Virus record (IMG/VR): IMGVR_UViG_3300024265_000006
Span: 1 to 55,101 of that record
Length of the DNA stretch: 55,101 bases
DNA from: a virus
Strand: one strand, 5' to 3'
Under the pieces are notes generated by a model. That model saw only the letters and a list, made by a program, of their open reading frames with translations. It did not search any database and was not told where the DNA came from. Made by a program: the position numbers and the translations under genes. This document shows positions 1 through 7,732 of this stretch, in pieces (position 1 is the first letter of the stretch; every line of letters begins with the position of its first letter).

Positions 1-127
1 ACTTTGTTCAATTTTTTGTGGCTTATTGTATCCTTCCATATCTGCCAGCTGCTTCATTGCAGCAAGTGGGGAGTGCTGCTTAATTTTAAATCCTTCCTTG
101 CCGGCGGTCACTTCGGCGATTGAGGCC
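1..127. repeat. 127-bp terminal direct repeat, left copy
   Basis: Bases 1-127 are identical to 54975-55101, read base by base. A repeat of exactly 127 bp matches the largest k-mer size often used in short-read assembly, so it most likely marks a circularly closing contig rather than a biological terminal repeat. The unique circle is then 54,974 bp. The repeat lies inside the terminase small subunit gene. Confidence 0.95.
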
Positions 128-528
128 ATGGCGTTAGGGTCTTGCTGCGCTGATTCTTTTATTGCCCAAATCGTTTGTTCCGTTGGGTTGCCTTCATCGT
201 CCTTAGACTCACTCACGCTCCATTCAATTAAATCTGACATATTTACCCGCGAAAGATTAGAAAGTCTCTCTAGCATCTCCTGACGAGTCATGACGGCTGA
301 ACTGACGGCTTCCTGACTCATTGAGTCTAGAAATTTCTTAACCTTAGCATTTCTTAGCATCCTACTTACTATCGATTCTGCGGACGCTCTGTTTTTTGCC
401 TTTCCTTTCCCTGCGTAATAAGCATCAATGTCACTCATGCCTGCAATGACATTTATCGCAACTCTTTTTTGCAGCGGCGCTAAATCATCGAGCATTTTCT
501 TTTGCTCATCAGTCATCTCTCTACCCAT
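1..528 (-). CDS. terS: Terminase small subunit, N-terminal part (continues at the right end)
   Basis: The minus-strand frame opens with ATG at 528 and runs off base 1 without a stop. Joined through the 127-bp overlap it ends at 54894, giving 609 nt and 202 aa. The protein begins MGREMTDEQKKM, has an N-terminal helical DNA-binding region with an ...AYYAGKGKAKNRASA... helix-turn-helix-like stretch, and has an acidic C-terminus. That layout is typical of Terminase_2-type small subunits, which recognise the packaging site and load the large subunit. It sits directly upstream of terL and overlaps it by 20 nt. An alternative ATG exists at 516. No strong Shine-Dalgarno sequence is visible for either start. 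Confidence 0.85.
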   Translation of the reverse strand, partial: MGREMTDEQKKMLDDLAPLQKRVAINVIAGMSDIDAYYAGKGKAKNRASAESIVSRMLRNAKVKKFLDSMSQEAVSSAVMTRQEMLERLSNLSRVNMSDLIEWSVSESKDDEGNPTEQTIWAIKESAQQDPNAMASIAEVTAGKEGFKIKQHSPLAAMKQLADMEGYNKPQKIEQS

Positions 529-579
529 AAGGCGCGCCTGATTTAACAAACGCTTTATCGGTTAGCTTTGTATTTGCCA

Positions 580-837
580 TTAGTTAGCCTTCGGAGATTT
601 GTTTTTGTTTATATAATCAATTGCTTTTTGTCCTATTAGTTTTGGACTATTCCAGAACTGTATATAAGATCGATCATCCAAGCCGTGACCACAACAAGCG
701 TTCATTATCCATTTGTTCGGTAGGGTACCAGTACAACCATCATGTCCATCTTTGGTTGGCGGTTTCTTACATTTTGCGCAAATACCATACTGACCACTAC
801 CAGCCATTTCTGGCGTATACATGTTATCTTTACGCAT
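580..837 (-). CDS. Small zinc-ribbon-like phage protein (HDGC/NACCGHG family)
   Basis: 85 aa. A CAKC pair near residue 20, a DGHDGC segment and a NACCGHG segment provide at least five cysteines and two histidines, which suggests metal binding. The arrangement recurs in many small phage proteins of unknown function. A second, frame-broken copy of the same family lies at 4087-4364, so the phage carries a paralogous pair. The gene stands between terS and the TOPRIM gene and reads in the same direction. Function unknown. Confidence 0.75.
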   Translation of the reverse strand: MRKDNMYTPEMAGSGQYGICAKCKKPPTKDGHDGCTGTLPNKWIMNACCGHGLDDRSYIQFWNSPKLIGQKAIDYINKNKSPKAN

Positions 838-871
838 AATAAACCCTCATTGATTATTAATGGTTAGTGTA

Positions 872-1462
872 TCACTTTATTGGGGATAATAAAAAACCCG
901 CCATGTCATGCTCGGGCTTCGCTTTATAAGTGTTGCGTAGTGCGACCAACAGTTGATCAAACCAACTGTCCGGCATGTCACCTGGGTCAAGCCCCTCAGG
1001 TAGAAAGATTGCTTCATCGGCAACCGTAGCAAGTTTCTTTCCTGCATTGTCGCCCTCACATAACGCCACCGTCCAGTAACCGAGACTTTTTAGCCAAGAT
1101 GCGAGGTGCTTAGGGTTATTTGTTAAAGTAGCAAGGGCATTCGCACCCTTTTGATGCAAGGGTGCGGCGTCAAAGATGCCTTCGACTAAAAACACTATAC
1201 GATTTAGAGGGTCCAATGTATCCAGGCCAAAGACTCCAAGTTTTGCTTTGCCGTCAACTTTACTTAATAGTGTGAAATATTTTGCTTCCGAAGGCCGTCC
1301 GTTAATCTTTTTTAACGCAAGAGGTCGGTATTGTTGAAAGCCCACGAGCTGACCTGAAAGATTCCATAAACCAAAGGTACAAATGTCCTCATGTTCATTC
1401 AACCAAACCCCCGAGTACAATCCTGGAGTTAACCTTCTTTGCTTTAAGTGCTCAACGATCAC
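872..1462 (-). CDS. TOPRIM-domain protein, primase-like
   Basis: 196 aa from a GTG at 1462 that overlaps the stop of the preceding small gene (GTGA). TOPRIM hallmarks are visible: VEGIFDA at residues 93-99 carries the motif-1 glutamate, CEGDNAGKKLA at 135-145 stands in for the DxD motif, and PEGLDPGD at 155-162 resembles the end of primase TOPRIM domains. There is no N-terminal zinc-finger primase domain and no helicase domain, so this is a stand-alone catalytic core or a remnant of a larger primase. It may prime replication with the plus-strand initiator and helicase loader, although it is encoded in a different arm. The domain is clear and the role is inferred. Confidence 0.75.
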   Translation of the reverse strand: MIVEHLKQRRLTPGLYSGVWLNEHEDICTFGLWNLSGQLVGFQQYRPLALKKINGRPSEAKYFTLLSKVDGKAKLGVFGLDTLDPLNRIVFLVEGIFDAAPLHQKGANALATLTNNPKHLASWLKSLGYWTVALCEGDNAGKKLATVADEAIFLPEGLDPGDMPDSWFDQLLVALRNTYKAKPEHDMAGFLLSPIK

Positions 1463-1623
1463 AATTTATCCTCCAACTCATTAACCTGACTAACTAGCGT
1501 TTCGTGCTTTGGGTGGCTTGGTTTTTCTCGCGCCCGATAAGTCCTCAAAGCGATATCTTGAAGTTTGCAGAACTCATTAAGGTTGTAGCCCTTGTTTTTA
1601 ATCTTTCGAGTTAGTGTATTCAT
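1459..1623 (-). CDS. Small HTH-like protein, 54 aa
   Basis: ATG at 1623 lies inside the 3' end of the cca gene in another frame (26-nt overlap), and the stop TGA at 1459-1461 overlaps the GTG of the TOPRIM gene. The sequence (MNTLTRKIKNKGYNLNEFCK then LQDIALRTYRAREK) looks like a short helix-turn-helix. Both overlaps suggest translational coupling of cca, this gene and the TOPRIM gene. It could be a small DNA-binding partner; function unknown. Confidence 0.6.
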   Translation of the reverse strand: MNTLTRKIKNKGYNLNEFCKLQDIALRTYRAREKPSHPKHETLVSQVNELEDKL

Positions 1624-2851
1624 TATATACTCCTCTTATTGCGTCAATTCTTGAAACTCTAATGGCCTCACCTATAGCCAACCCTGACTTACCTTGATTT
1701 AACATTTTTGTTGATATTTCTTTTGTATCAACTCGCTTAACTGCCATTATGCAATCCCACATATAATCCTTTTGTGGGTAAGGCTTGTTAGGGTGGTCGC
1801 CACCACGACCTTTAGCATCAGCCTCACAAGCCTCTAAAAAGTGATAAAACCTTGCCTTCTTATCTATCGCATTAGTTGCCGTAAATAAGTTCATTATTGA
1901 TTTTGGGCGCATGGGTTTGTTTGCTCCTCGACCTAAACAACCATGAACCTTTGTATGGTATTCACATGTAATCAATGCAAGATCGCGATAGCTATTAGGA
2001 ACCTTCCATTTCTCACAAAAGGATCTAATGACATCAAGGCCTTTTATTTCATGTTGCAATGCATTGCCCGTTTCGCTATATGACAAAGGCTTACCAAAGT
2101 CATGGCACAAGCCAGCAAAAGCAACATGCGAACCAAAATTATTCGCGGCATAATTAACAACCATGGCAGTATGTATACCAACATTACCTTCTGGATGATG
2201 CTCTTTGTTTTGAGGGGTGGACCATAAAGCGTCAACCTCAGGGAACAAACCAAGCTCTGATAAGTTTGTAAAAAACAATCCAGCTCTATGACCGCTTAGA
2301 GCTTTCTCCATTTCCTTCCAGACCCTTTCTGGCGTTAAACTATCTAGATCACCTTGACTAGCCATGCTTTCAATTTTAATCATGGTGTTATCATCGATAG
2401 ACCAGTAGCCATTTAATGTAGATTGAAATCTAAACGCCCTAAGAATCCGAACTGGATCATCATTAAACGCATCTGATACATGCCTGATGATTTTATCGTT
2501 AATATCTGAGATACCTTGAAGTGGATCTATGTATTCACCAGTTTCGATATTTTTAGCTATGGCGTTAATAGTCAAGTCTCTACGGGATAAATCGTCCATA
2601 AGAGTTACGTCTTTGCCAAAATAACAATCGAAATCTTGGTATTTATCACCCGTGCTTTCTTCTGTTCTGGCTAGCGCATATTCATCGCCAGACTCAGGGT
2701 GTAGAAATACAGGGAAGTTGGATCCGACCTGTTTAAATCCTTTTGACAACATCTCTTCAGGAGTACTACCAACAACAACGTAGTCGAAATCTTTAGATAC
2801 TAGACCCAATAGCGTATCTCTAACCGCCCCACCAACCAAGTAAATCTTCAT
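1598..2851 (-). CDS. cca: CCA-adding tRNA nucleotidyltransferase with HD domain
   Basis: 417 aa, the size of the multifunctional bacterial enzyme. Class II nucleotidyltransferase features are intact: GGAVRD at residues 7-12, the catalytic DxD at D21/D23 (DFDYVV), RRDLTINA at 90-97 and the nucleotide-selecting region beyond it. A C-terminal HD phosphohydrolase domain follows, with H227 and HD at 250-251 (GLCHDFGKP). The bacterial enzyme adds or repairs the 3' CCA of tRNA using CTP and ATP, and the HD domain has phosphatase and 2',3'-cyclic phosphodiesterase activity. The phage shows no tRNA gene of its own, so the substrate would be host tRNAs, perhaps damaged by host nucleases during infection. 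The identification is firm; the role in infection is inferred. Confidence 0.93.
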   Translation of the reverse strand: MKIYLVGGAVRDTLLGLVSKDFDYVVVGSTPEEMLSKGFKQVGSNFPVFLHPESGDEYALARTEESTGDKYQDFDCYFGKDVTLMDDLSRRDLTINAIAKNIETGEYIDPLQGISDINDKIIRHVSDAFNDDPVRILRAFRFQSTLNGYWSIDDNTMIKIESMASQGDLDSLTPERVWKEMEKALSGHRAGLFFTNLSELGLFPEVDALWSTPQNKEHHPEGNVGIHTAMVVNYAANNFGSHVAFAGLCHDFGKPLSYSETGNALQHEIKGLDVIRSFCEKWKVPNSYRDLALITCEYHTKVHGCLGRGANKPMRPKSIMNLFTATNAIDKKARFYHFLEACEADAKGRGGDHPNKPYPQKDYMWDCIMAVKRVDTKEISTKMLNQGKSGLAIGEAIRVSRIDAIRGVYNEYTNSKD

Positions 2852-2859
2852 AAATCCCC

Positions 2860-2979
2860 CTAATCAATAATGATAAAGAAAGTAATCAATGAGCCGGCAA
2901 AAGCCCATCCTGAATTATACTCAGAACCAATCAAAGCTAAAGCAATGCAAAGCGCTGTGTATATCATTTTATTGTTCAT
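2860..2979 (-). CDS. 39-aa single-pass membrane protein
   Basis: Starts MNNKMIYTALCIALALIGSE and ends in an aliphatic LITFFIIID tail, with two short hydrophobic stretches. The ATG at 2979 overlaps the TGA of the upstream gene (ATGA), which is typical of coupled genes. It is one of many tiny membrane ORFs in this arm. Function unknown. Confidence 0.5.
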   Translation of the reverse strand: MNNKMIYTALCIALALIGSEYNSGWAFAGSLITFFIIID

Positions 2980-3239
2980 GATTCCAATACCGTAACCTCA
3001 ATAGCTCCGTCCTTGTTACTGACTATAATCAATTCGTAAAGAGGTGTACATTCCCCCTCAGAAAGCTCCCGAAACATAGGGGATAGACCCTCACACTCAA
3101 ACCTGCGCCCCGACCAAAGGTGTTCTACTCGAACCGGTACAAAAGATATTTCACTAAGAATAGTAGCCACTTCATCTGGGTTACTTCCTAATAGGTCACC
3201 AGATATGTAAATTTTGCCAATATTACGTTGTGTCATCAT
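2976..3239 (-). CDS. Hypothetical protein, 87 aa
   Basis: Soluble protein starting at a double ATG (3239/3236), with a central VEHLWSGRRFEC segment and alternating beta-like C-terminus. No family recognised. Tightly packed in the minus-strand accessory operon, with its stop overlapping the start of the 39-aa membrane gene. Confidence 0.6.
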   Translation of the reverse strand: MMTQRNIGKIYISGDLLGSNPDEVATILSEISFVPVRVEHLWSGRRFECEGLSPMFRELSEGECTPLYELIIVSNKDGAIEVTVLES

Positions 3240-3241
3240 GA

Positions 3242-3568
3242 TTATTTAATCCTCTTGTTGTTAACCAATCTAAAATCCATTAGCCACTGGCGTAACCCGT
3301 TAAAGTTAGTGGGCGGTTCGATAACTTCTATTGTTTGGCCGTGTTGGTTTTCCCAAACTTGACCAGATCTAATGCCGATACCTTTTAATTTCTTCCTTAT
3401 CGATCTTTGTTGTTTCTTTGTGCTTGAAGTGATGTGCCAATTATTGCATTTGTCGCAGATATAAAACTTTACCTTACCGCTTATTCCTTTATGTCTGCTG
3501 GTGCCGCTTCCTCTGCAAAAATTAGCTACATCACCTTTACTAGCAAATGACATCTTTTGGCAAGACAT
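3242..3568 (-). CDS. Small Cys/His phage protein
   Basis: The ATG at 3568 is preceded by GGGTAG at a suitable distance, so it is preferred over the in-frame TTG at 3574. The protein has a Cys near the N-terminus followed by YICDKCNNWHITS, the pattern of a common family of phage proteins with one zinc-knuckle-like CxxC..WH site and a basic C-terminal helix (KKQQRSIRKKLKG). A nucleic-acid-binding role is plausible but unproven. Confidence 0.65.
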   Translation of the reverse strand: MSCQKMSFASKGDVANFCRGSGTSRHKGISGKVKFYICDKCNNWHITSSTKKQQRSIRKKLKGIGIRSGQVWENQHGQTIEVIEPPTNFNGLRQWLMDFRLVNNKRIK

Positions 3569-3574
3569 ATTCAA

Positions 3575-3907
3575 CTACCCTTTAGATTTAATGATGCATT
3601 CAAGGATTGCGCGGGGTAATTGGTCCACATCGTCATAATCTACGACATGTTTAATATCCAAGTCGTCGGCGTAACGTTTGCTTTCCAAAAAAACACACCT
3701 CATACTTTGATAATCAACCTCAATCTCATACTTAAGCATCAACGGACCAAGTAAAAGCCAGTTGGTTAGTGGGTTGTATTCGATGAAGTTATCGTCAATC
3801 AACCCTCGTCCTGTTGGGATGGTCGTGTCGCCAAACCGCATGACAGACTCGCCCACTTCGACACCCTCAAGCTCGGCTATCTTTTTACATAAAGTTAAGT
3901 CATCCAT
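3575..3907 (-). CDS. Phage protein of the LCKKIA...PRAILECI family
   Basis: The ATG at 3907 overlaps the stop of the 58-aa membrane gene (TGATG). It begins MDDLTLCKKIAELEG, has a NPLTNWLLLGPLMLKY core and ends LPRAILECIIKSKG. The plus-strand gene at 28099-28455 has the same frame (LCKKIARMEG at the start, LPRAILECIAG at the end), so the two are paralogues. Members are common in enterobacterial and Shewanella/Vibrio phages. Function unknown. Confidence 0.7.
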   Translation of the reverse strand: MDDLTLCKKIAELEGVEVGESVMRFGDTTIPTGRGLIDDNFIEYNPLTNWLLLGPLMLKYEIEVDYQSMRCVFLESKRYADDLDIKHVVDYDDVDQLPRAILECIIKSKG

Positions 3908-4083
3908 CACTTACCCCTCCAAGACTTCGGATAGCCCGGGAAAGTTAACATCACTATGAACACAACAATTTGTATAACTACGGCAATAGCCATCCCGCTG
4001 CTTCTAACAAACTCGTTCCCCCCTACCCAGTAAATAAATAGAACTATTAAGCTAATTAAAAAGCTTACGATTATAATTTTCAT
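3907..4083 (-). CDS. 58-aa two-pass membrane protein
   Basis: ATG at 4083, TGA overlapping the next ATG. Two hydrophobic segments (IIIVSFLISLIVLFIYWV and MAIAVVIQIVVFIVMLTF) are separated by a short charged loop, with a basic tail. Too short for the usual ORF cut-offs, but both neighbours abut it exactly. Function unknown. Confidence 0.6.
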   Translation of the reverse strand: MKIIIVSFLISLIVLFIYWVGGNEFVRSSGMAIAVVIQIVVFIVMLTFPGYPKSWRGK

Positions 4084-4086
4084 CAC

Positions 4087-4364
4087 TTACCCACCCTTTA
4101 GTTTCTTAATTAATTTTTTGGCCAATCGACCGTTAACTATTCGCGTACTCGGTAATTGAATATAAGCAGCTGAAGTTAAGCCATGGCCACAACAAGCATT
4201 CATAACGCCAGGCAACCATCGTGTTTTTCTTTTGTTGGTTCCAAGCCACAACGACCGCATGACCGCCAAACTTCATCAGATACCAACTGCTTATTGTCCG
4301 AGTAAACAAAACTGCCATTAATGTTGATTTCGATTTGGTGGCCTTTGCGTTGTGGCTTGGTCAT
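4087..4364 (-). pseudogene. Zinc-ribbon-like HDGC/NACCGHG protein, split by a -1 frame change
   Basis: Paralogue of the intact gene at 580-837. Frame 1 runs from ATG 4364 (MTKPQRKGHQIEI...) through SCGRCGLEPTKEKHDGC to a TGA at 4200-4202, 54 aa. The expected continuation, NACCGHGL...YIQL..., is in the -1 frame and ends at 4087; it could restart at ATG 4203, which overlaps the TGA. A single missing C just after HDGC would explain the break (HDGCPGVMNACCGHG when restored). It may be a real mutation, an assembly error, or two coupled cistrons. Confidence 0.7.
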
Positions 4365-4367
4365 TAC

Positions 4368-4529
4368 TTAGTCCTTTAAATATTCAACCGTGCCATTCAT
4401 CCGCGCAATCTTAACAACCTTTGGCTTGCGATTGTTACGATCTGCTATCTGCCACATTGAGTTGCCGGTGATAGCCTTGCTTTTGATTGCGCTTTTGTTT
4501 ATGAGTAAATCTAATTTAACTTCAAACAT
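4368..4529 (-). CDS. 53-aa hypothetical protein
   Basis: MFEVKLDLLINKSAIKSKAI followed by a basic middle and a VEYLKD end. ATG 4529 follows the stop of the 372-aa gene by two bases, and the next gene begins 3 nt after its TAA. It shows no membrane segment or known motif. Confidence 0.55.
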   Translation of the reverse strand: MFEVKLDLLINKSAIKSKAITGNSMWQIADRNNRKPKVVKIARMNGTVEYLKD

Positions 4530-4530
4530 A

Positions 4531-5649
4531 TTACTTACCTACCCATTTAACGCCGTGAATCTTACCGGCCTTGATTTCTTCAATTAAAAGCTTGGCATCG
4601 TCGTTTTCTTCAAAATACTCATTAATATATTGACTAGCGTTGTCTTCGTCTGTCTGGATTGGTTCAATTTTACCCTCATCACAAACGCTTAAATGATCGG
4701 ATCTAACATTTTCCATATCAACGTATCGGCCAATAATGCACGATGAGCTAATGCCAACGTACTCACATCGCTTACCAACATCATCTAAGTAGTGCATACC
4801 GATAGTTAACCGACTGCCAGAGTCTTTCATTGCCTGGGTGAATACTGGGGTTTCTACGACCGACGGTCCGTCATCTTCCGATTCATTTACTAGCGCCTTA
4901 GAAATAACCGAGTCGTTTGGTGTTTTGACTGAATCAAAATCAATATCACCACTAAGATTATTTAACTCAATAAATGCCGCGGCCATATCAGCAGCAGGAG
5001 TGGCCCAGTTGCTAGCGCTGAATGTTATAGGCTCTTTCATTGACGTTAACCAGCCAGCGAATGCGTAAAGCGCCGTAGCTGCGTTAATTTCTTTTTCAAT
5101 ATAATCAGGCTTCTTGCCGATTGGCGGCTTCCATAGCTCGGATCCGTGATATGAGTAACCTAAATTACCCAAAGTTTTTACCGCGGCTTTTTCGATGTTG
5201 GCTTTTTCATAATGCTCACCGTCGTTACCGTTCATTGTGATGTTATCCATCCGTTTAGCCTCCTGCTCTAGTTGCTCTGCTTGGTATTGTTTTAGCATTG
5301 ATTCTTTGTTAGGTTTCCATGTTTCGCCAACACCAATAGCTCCGCCTTCACCTTCCCAAAAGACAGATGAAGCGGGGATGTTTTCGCACAAATGATCGAA
5401 ATCAACATTAATCATCACATCATCACCCACTGGCTGCGTTCCGGTGTTTGGGCGGTCTGCGAATGATACGACGAAATAATCATTATCATGAATTGTAACG
5501 CCAGTGTATTTAAGGTTAAATGCCGCAGCTTGATCTTCTTCGTCAATCTCGAAGCTCTCATCTATTGATTCGGAATATAGAATATCGCCCAATACAAAAG
5601 GCGTAATCTTTCGGCTAAAATCGATTGGAATCATTGTTTTAGTGTCCAT
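4531..5649 (-). CDS. Composite phage accessory protein, 372 aa
   Basis: The largest unrecognised protein of the left arm. It is acidic, with a C-terminal part that looks like a small-domain repeat (YLDDVGKRCEYVGISSS). The segment FAGWLTSMKEPITFSASNWA resembles a module found in other phage proteins (WLT.R...FGA.H.A...A), which suggests a mosaic of modules. The central part contains a coiled-coil-like stretch (QYQAEQLEQEAKRM). Cytosolic; function unknown. Confidence 0.7.
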   Translation of the reverse strand: MDTKTMIPIDFSRKITPFVLGDILYSESIDESFEIDEEDQAAAFNLKYTGVTIHDNDYFVVSFADRPNTGTQPVGDDVMINVDFDHLCENIPASSVFWEGEGGAIGVGETWKPNKESMLKQYQAEQLEQEAKRMDNITMNGNDGEHYEKANIEKAAVKTLGNLGYSYHGSELWKPPIGKKPDYIEKEINAATALYAFAGWLTSMKEPITFSASNWATPAADMAAAFIELNNLSGDIDFDSVKTPNDSVISKALVNESEDDGPSVVETPVFTQAMKDSGSRLTIGMHYLDDVGKRCEYVGISSSCIIGRYVDMENVRSDHLSVCDEGKIEPIQTDEDNASQYINEYFEENDDAKLLIEEIKAGKIHGVKWVGK

Positions 5650-5734
5650 TTCGTTGCCTTGTGGCTGCGCGTATTTAGTGGTGCCATTTACCGTGTGAAA
5701 TTCGCGTCTTTCGTATTATCGTAAGTAAAATTGT

Positions 5735-5932
5735 TCATTTTGCGCCCACCTTAGCGTTAGCTGGAATTCCTGTAATGCCATCAATTTTTAGTATTGCATC
5801 AATGGTACCTAATATGTGCTTAATTAAAACAGGGTCATAACATAACTTACCATCCGCGCCACTTTCGCCCTGACTGTTCAGTGCGTTTCTGCACCCGATT
5901 AAATAACTTACTCTTTCGCTTTTCTTGCTCAT
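5735..5932 (-). CDS. 65-aa hypothetical protein
   Basis: MSKKSERVSYLIGCRNALNS, then a short Gly-rich loop and the helix LIKHILGTIDAILKI. No family recognised. Between this gene and 5649 lies only a 16-codon ORF (ATG at 5738), which I do not count as a gene. Confidence 0.55.
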   Translation of the reverse strand: MSKKSERVSYLIGCRNALNSQGESGADGKLCYDPVLIKHILGTIDAILKIDGITGIPANAKVGAK

Positions 5933-5974
5933 TCATTACTCCTTTATTTTCTTAATTAATTTATTTCAAATATT

Positions 5975-6217
5975 CTAACCAGCAATCTGTGCTCTTATTT
6001 TTTTTCTAGCCATTTGAATGGCGTGATCGATCAAATCAATCATGGCATCATCGCCTTCTGGTGTTAATTCTGTTGAAAATGCATATGGACCTCGGCCGCG
6101 TGACCATTTCCATTCAAGAACCAAATTACCGCGTGAGCTTGTCTTAAGTTGTGTAAAGCACTCAACGGGACAGGCTGACTCCATCTTTTGAAGTATATCT
6201 ATTATGTTTTTAATCAT
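5975..6217 (-). CDS. 80-aa hypothetical protein
   Basis: MIKNIIDILQKMESACPVEC, then a beta-rich middle (LVLEWKWSRGRGPY) and an amphipathic C-terminal helix (IDLIDHAIQMARKKIRAQIA). It is the first gene downstream of the promoter at 6284-6312. No family recognised. Confidence 0.6.
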   Translation of the reverse strand: MIKNIIDILQKMESACPVECFTQLKTSSRGNLVLEWKWSRGRGPYAFSTELTPEGDDAMIDLIDHAIQMARKKIRAQIAG

Positions 6218-6283
6218 GGTCGCTCCTGCTTGTATTGATAGTTATGGCCTTAGTGTTTAAGGCTTATTGTTATTTACTTAATC

Positions 6284-6312
6284 ACATTAAACCTTATTCT
6301 CCACTGCGTCAA
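6284..6312 (-). promoter_or_regulatory. Sigma-70-type promoter of the shared family
   Basis: Read on the minus strand, TTGACG (6312-6307), a 17-nt spacer containing GTGGAGAATAAGG, and TAATGT (6289-6284). The spacer core is nearly the same in promoters at 9602-9630 and 11229-11257. Expected to drive the operon beginning at 6217. Confidence 0.7.
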
Positions 6313-6354
6313 TAGCCTTTATGTGAAAGAATTCATTAATTAATAACGGTTTAT

Positions 6355-6606
6355 TTATTTGCCACTTAGCTTGACGTAACAATCATTAGAATGACCGCCA
6401 GCGACCGCTCCATCCCTTTGGGGGCAAGATAGGTAGACCACATCGCCATTCACTGTTTTTAGCTCAAGCCCTACCCAGTTTGAGCCTGGCTTATCATCTT
6501 CATGTTGCGGCTCTTTATTGGCTATTGATATAATCACGTATAATAAAAAAACAATAGGTGATGCGACCATTGCCCATAGCGCCAAATTTAAAGGTTTCAT
6601 TTTCAT
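6355..6606 (-). CDS. 83-aa membrane-anchored protein
   Basis: One N-terminal membrane segment (LALWAMVASPIVFLLYVIIS), then a soluble tail with two cysteines (LSCPQRDG and NDCYVKLSG). The anchor followed by a beta-rich domain suggests an inner-membrane protein with a periplasmic tail. Function unknown. Confidence 0.6.
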   Translation of the reverse strand: MKMKPLNLALWAMVASPIVFLLYVIISIANKEPQHEDDKPGSNWVGLELKTVNGDVVYLSCPQRDGAVAGGHSNDCYVKLSGK

Positions 6607-6617
6607 TGGTTACCCCT

Positions 6618-6761
6618 TTATTTATTTTCAGCTTTAATTATATTTGTGGCAATACAGTTATTAATGAAGGTTCTATTCTTGTAGCCTGCTGGCAATAATG
6701 TTATTGCGAAATTTATTAACCAGATGGCCACCTTAATGCTTATTTGCTTGTGCATTGTCAT
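6618..6761 (-). CDS. 47-aa hydrophobic protein
   Basis: ATG at 6761 preceded by GGAACAAC. MTMHKQISIKVAIWLINFAI continues hydrophobic for a few more residues, making one likely membrane helix. It ends 12 nt before the 83-aa membrane gene, on the same strand. Confidence 0.45.
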   Translation of the reverse strand: MTMHKQISIKVAIWLINFAITLLPAGYKNRTFINNCIATNIIKAENK

Positions 6762-6797
6762 TGTTGTTCCTTATTTATTTTTAAACATTAGTATCAA

Positions 6798-7163
6798 TTA
6801 TATTTTCAATTCCGCTTCATATTTTTCCGTTGAGCTCTGAATTTTTCTAATTATGTATTCGTTGTATTTTTCGACAAATAAGTTAACTGCCGCTCTGGAC
6901 GCTCTATTTTTGCCTTCCATGCCGCCCGTATAATCACTTATTGAAGAGTAAGGGTGGTTAGCGGTCCAGACGGTTCGGGTAACGCCAGTGGAGTTATTTG
7001 TTAAGCTTATGGTGTGCTCTTTACAATCAGAAAAAGAGAATTCACCGCTTAATGTTGTACCGAGCCACCAATCCCAGATATCACAATACGTCCCTTGGTA
7101 AAATCCCATTAATCTTAATACCAAAATTTCATGCATCCAGCTTACGCTTTTTAGTTTTTTCAT
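6798..7163 (-). CDS. 121-aa hypothetical protein
   Basis: Unrecognised. A Trp-rich N-terminal part (DIWDWWLGTTL) is followed by a Ser/Thr-rich middle and a helical C-terminal region (ASRAAVNLFVEKYNEYIIRK). No clear signal peptide or membrane segment. Confidence 0.6.
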   Translation of the reverse strand: MKKLKSVSWMHEILVLRLMGFYQGTYCDIWDWWLGTTLSGEFSFSDCKEHTISLTNNSTGVTRTVWTANHPYSSISDYTGGMEGKNRASRAAVNLFVEKYNEYIIRKIQSSTEKYEAELKI

Positions 7164-7213
7164 TATTTATTCTCCAATTATTAAATTTAAATAGTGGTCA
7201 TTAGATACGTTAG

Positions 7214-7732
7214 TTATGGGCGCCAATCTGTTTCCCACTGGTTAATTTTCCCAACATTACAGTCCTCACATAATATTTGTAGGTTATTAAGATCTAATGC
7301 CGATTCGGGATGAGTTGATTTCGGTAAAATGTGATCAACATGCATTGTCAGACCATCCGACGGAGATCCGCCGCAACAACAGCATTTATTTCCGTACTTC
7401 TCAAACGCCTGGTATCTTAATATTTTCCAAGATCTGCTATTAAAGAACTCCTTTCTTGTTCTGTTAACCACTACGCAAGGCTTTTTAGTTTTTAGAAATG
7501 CCAACCTTCTTGCTAGCGACTTTATTTGCTGATTAGGGTGTATGTCACCCCTTACTACAACATCAAGCTTTGCTGACACACAAATAACTAATTCAAGCGT
7601 TGAGTATTTGCTTTTTGGCAAGCCAACGAATGAAGCACATTTTGCTATGGCGTCATCGATAGCGTTTAGGTTAGTAACCCTTCTTGCTTGCCGCTTTGCC
7701 TTCTTCTCTGATTTACTCAACTTAACTTTCAT
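7214..7732 (-). CDS. HNH endonuclease with zinc fold
   Basis: 172 aa. The C-terminal 70 residues carry a full HNH core: KCCCCGG, then HVDHILPKS (catalytic His and Asp), then LNNLQILCEDCNVGK. The two CxxC pairs bind a structural zinc. The N-terminal 90 residues are basic and helical and may bind DNA. It is either a free-standing homing-type nuclease or a packaging or recombination nuclease. It is far from terL, so packaging is less likely. It stands alone downstream of a long non-coding stretch. Confidence 0.85.
   Translation of the reverse strand: MKVKLSKSEKKAKRQARRVTNLNAIDDAIAKCASFVGLPKSKYSTLELVICVSAKLDVVVRGDIHPNQQIKSLARRLAFLKTKKPCVVVNRTRKEFFNSRSWKILRYQAFEKYGNKCCCCGGSPSDGLTMHVDHILPKSTHPESALDLNNLQILCEDCNVGKINQWETDWRP

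Noticed and set aside
26-283. Plus-strand 85-aa ORF at the left end
   Set aside because: Antisense shadow of terS, with no ribosome-binding site.
5649-5738. 16-codon ORF MNNFTYDNTKDANFTR
   Set aside because: Too short and with no supporting overlap or conservation signal.
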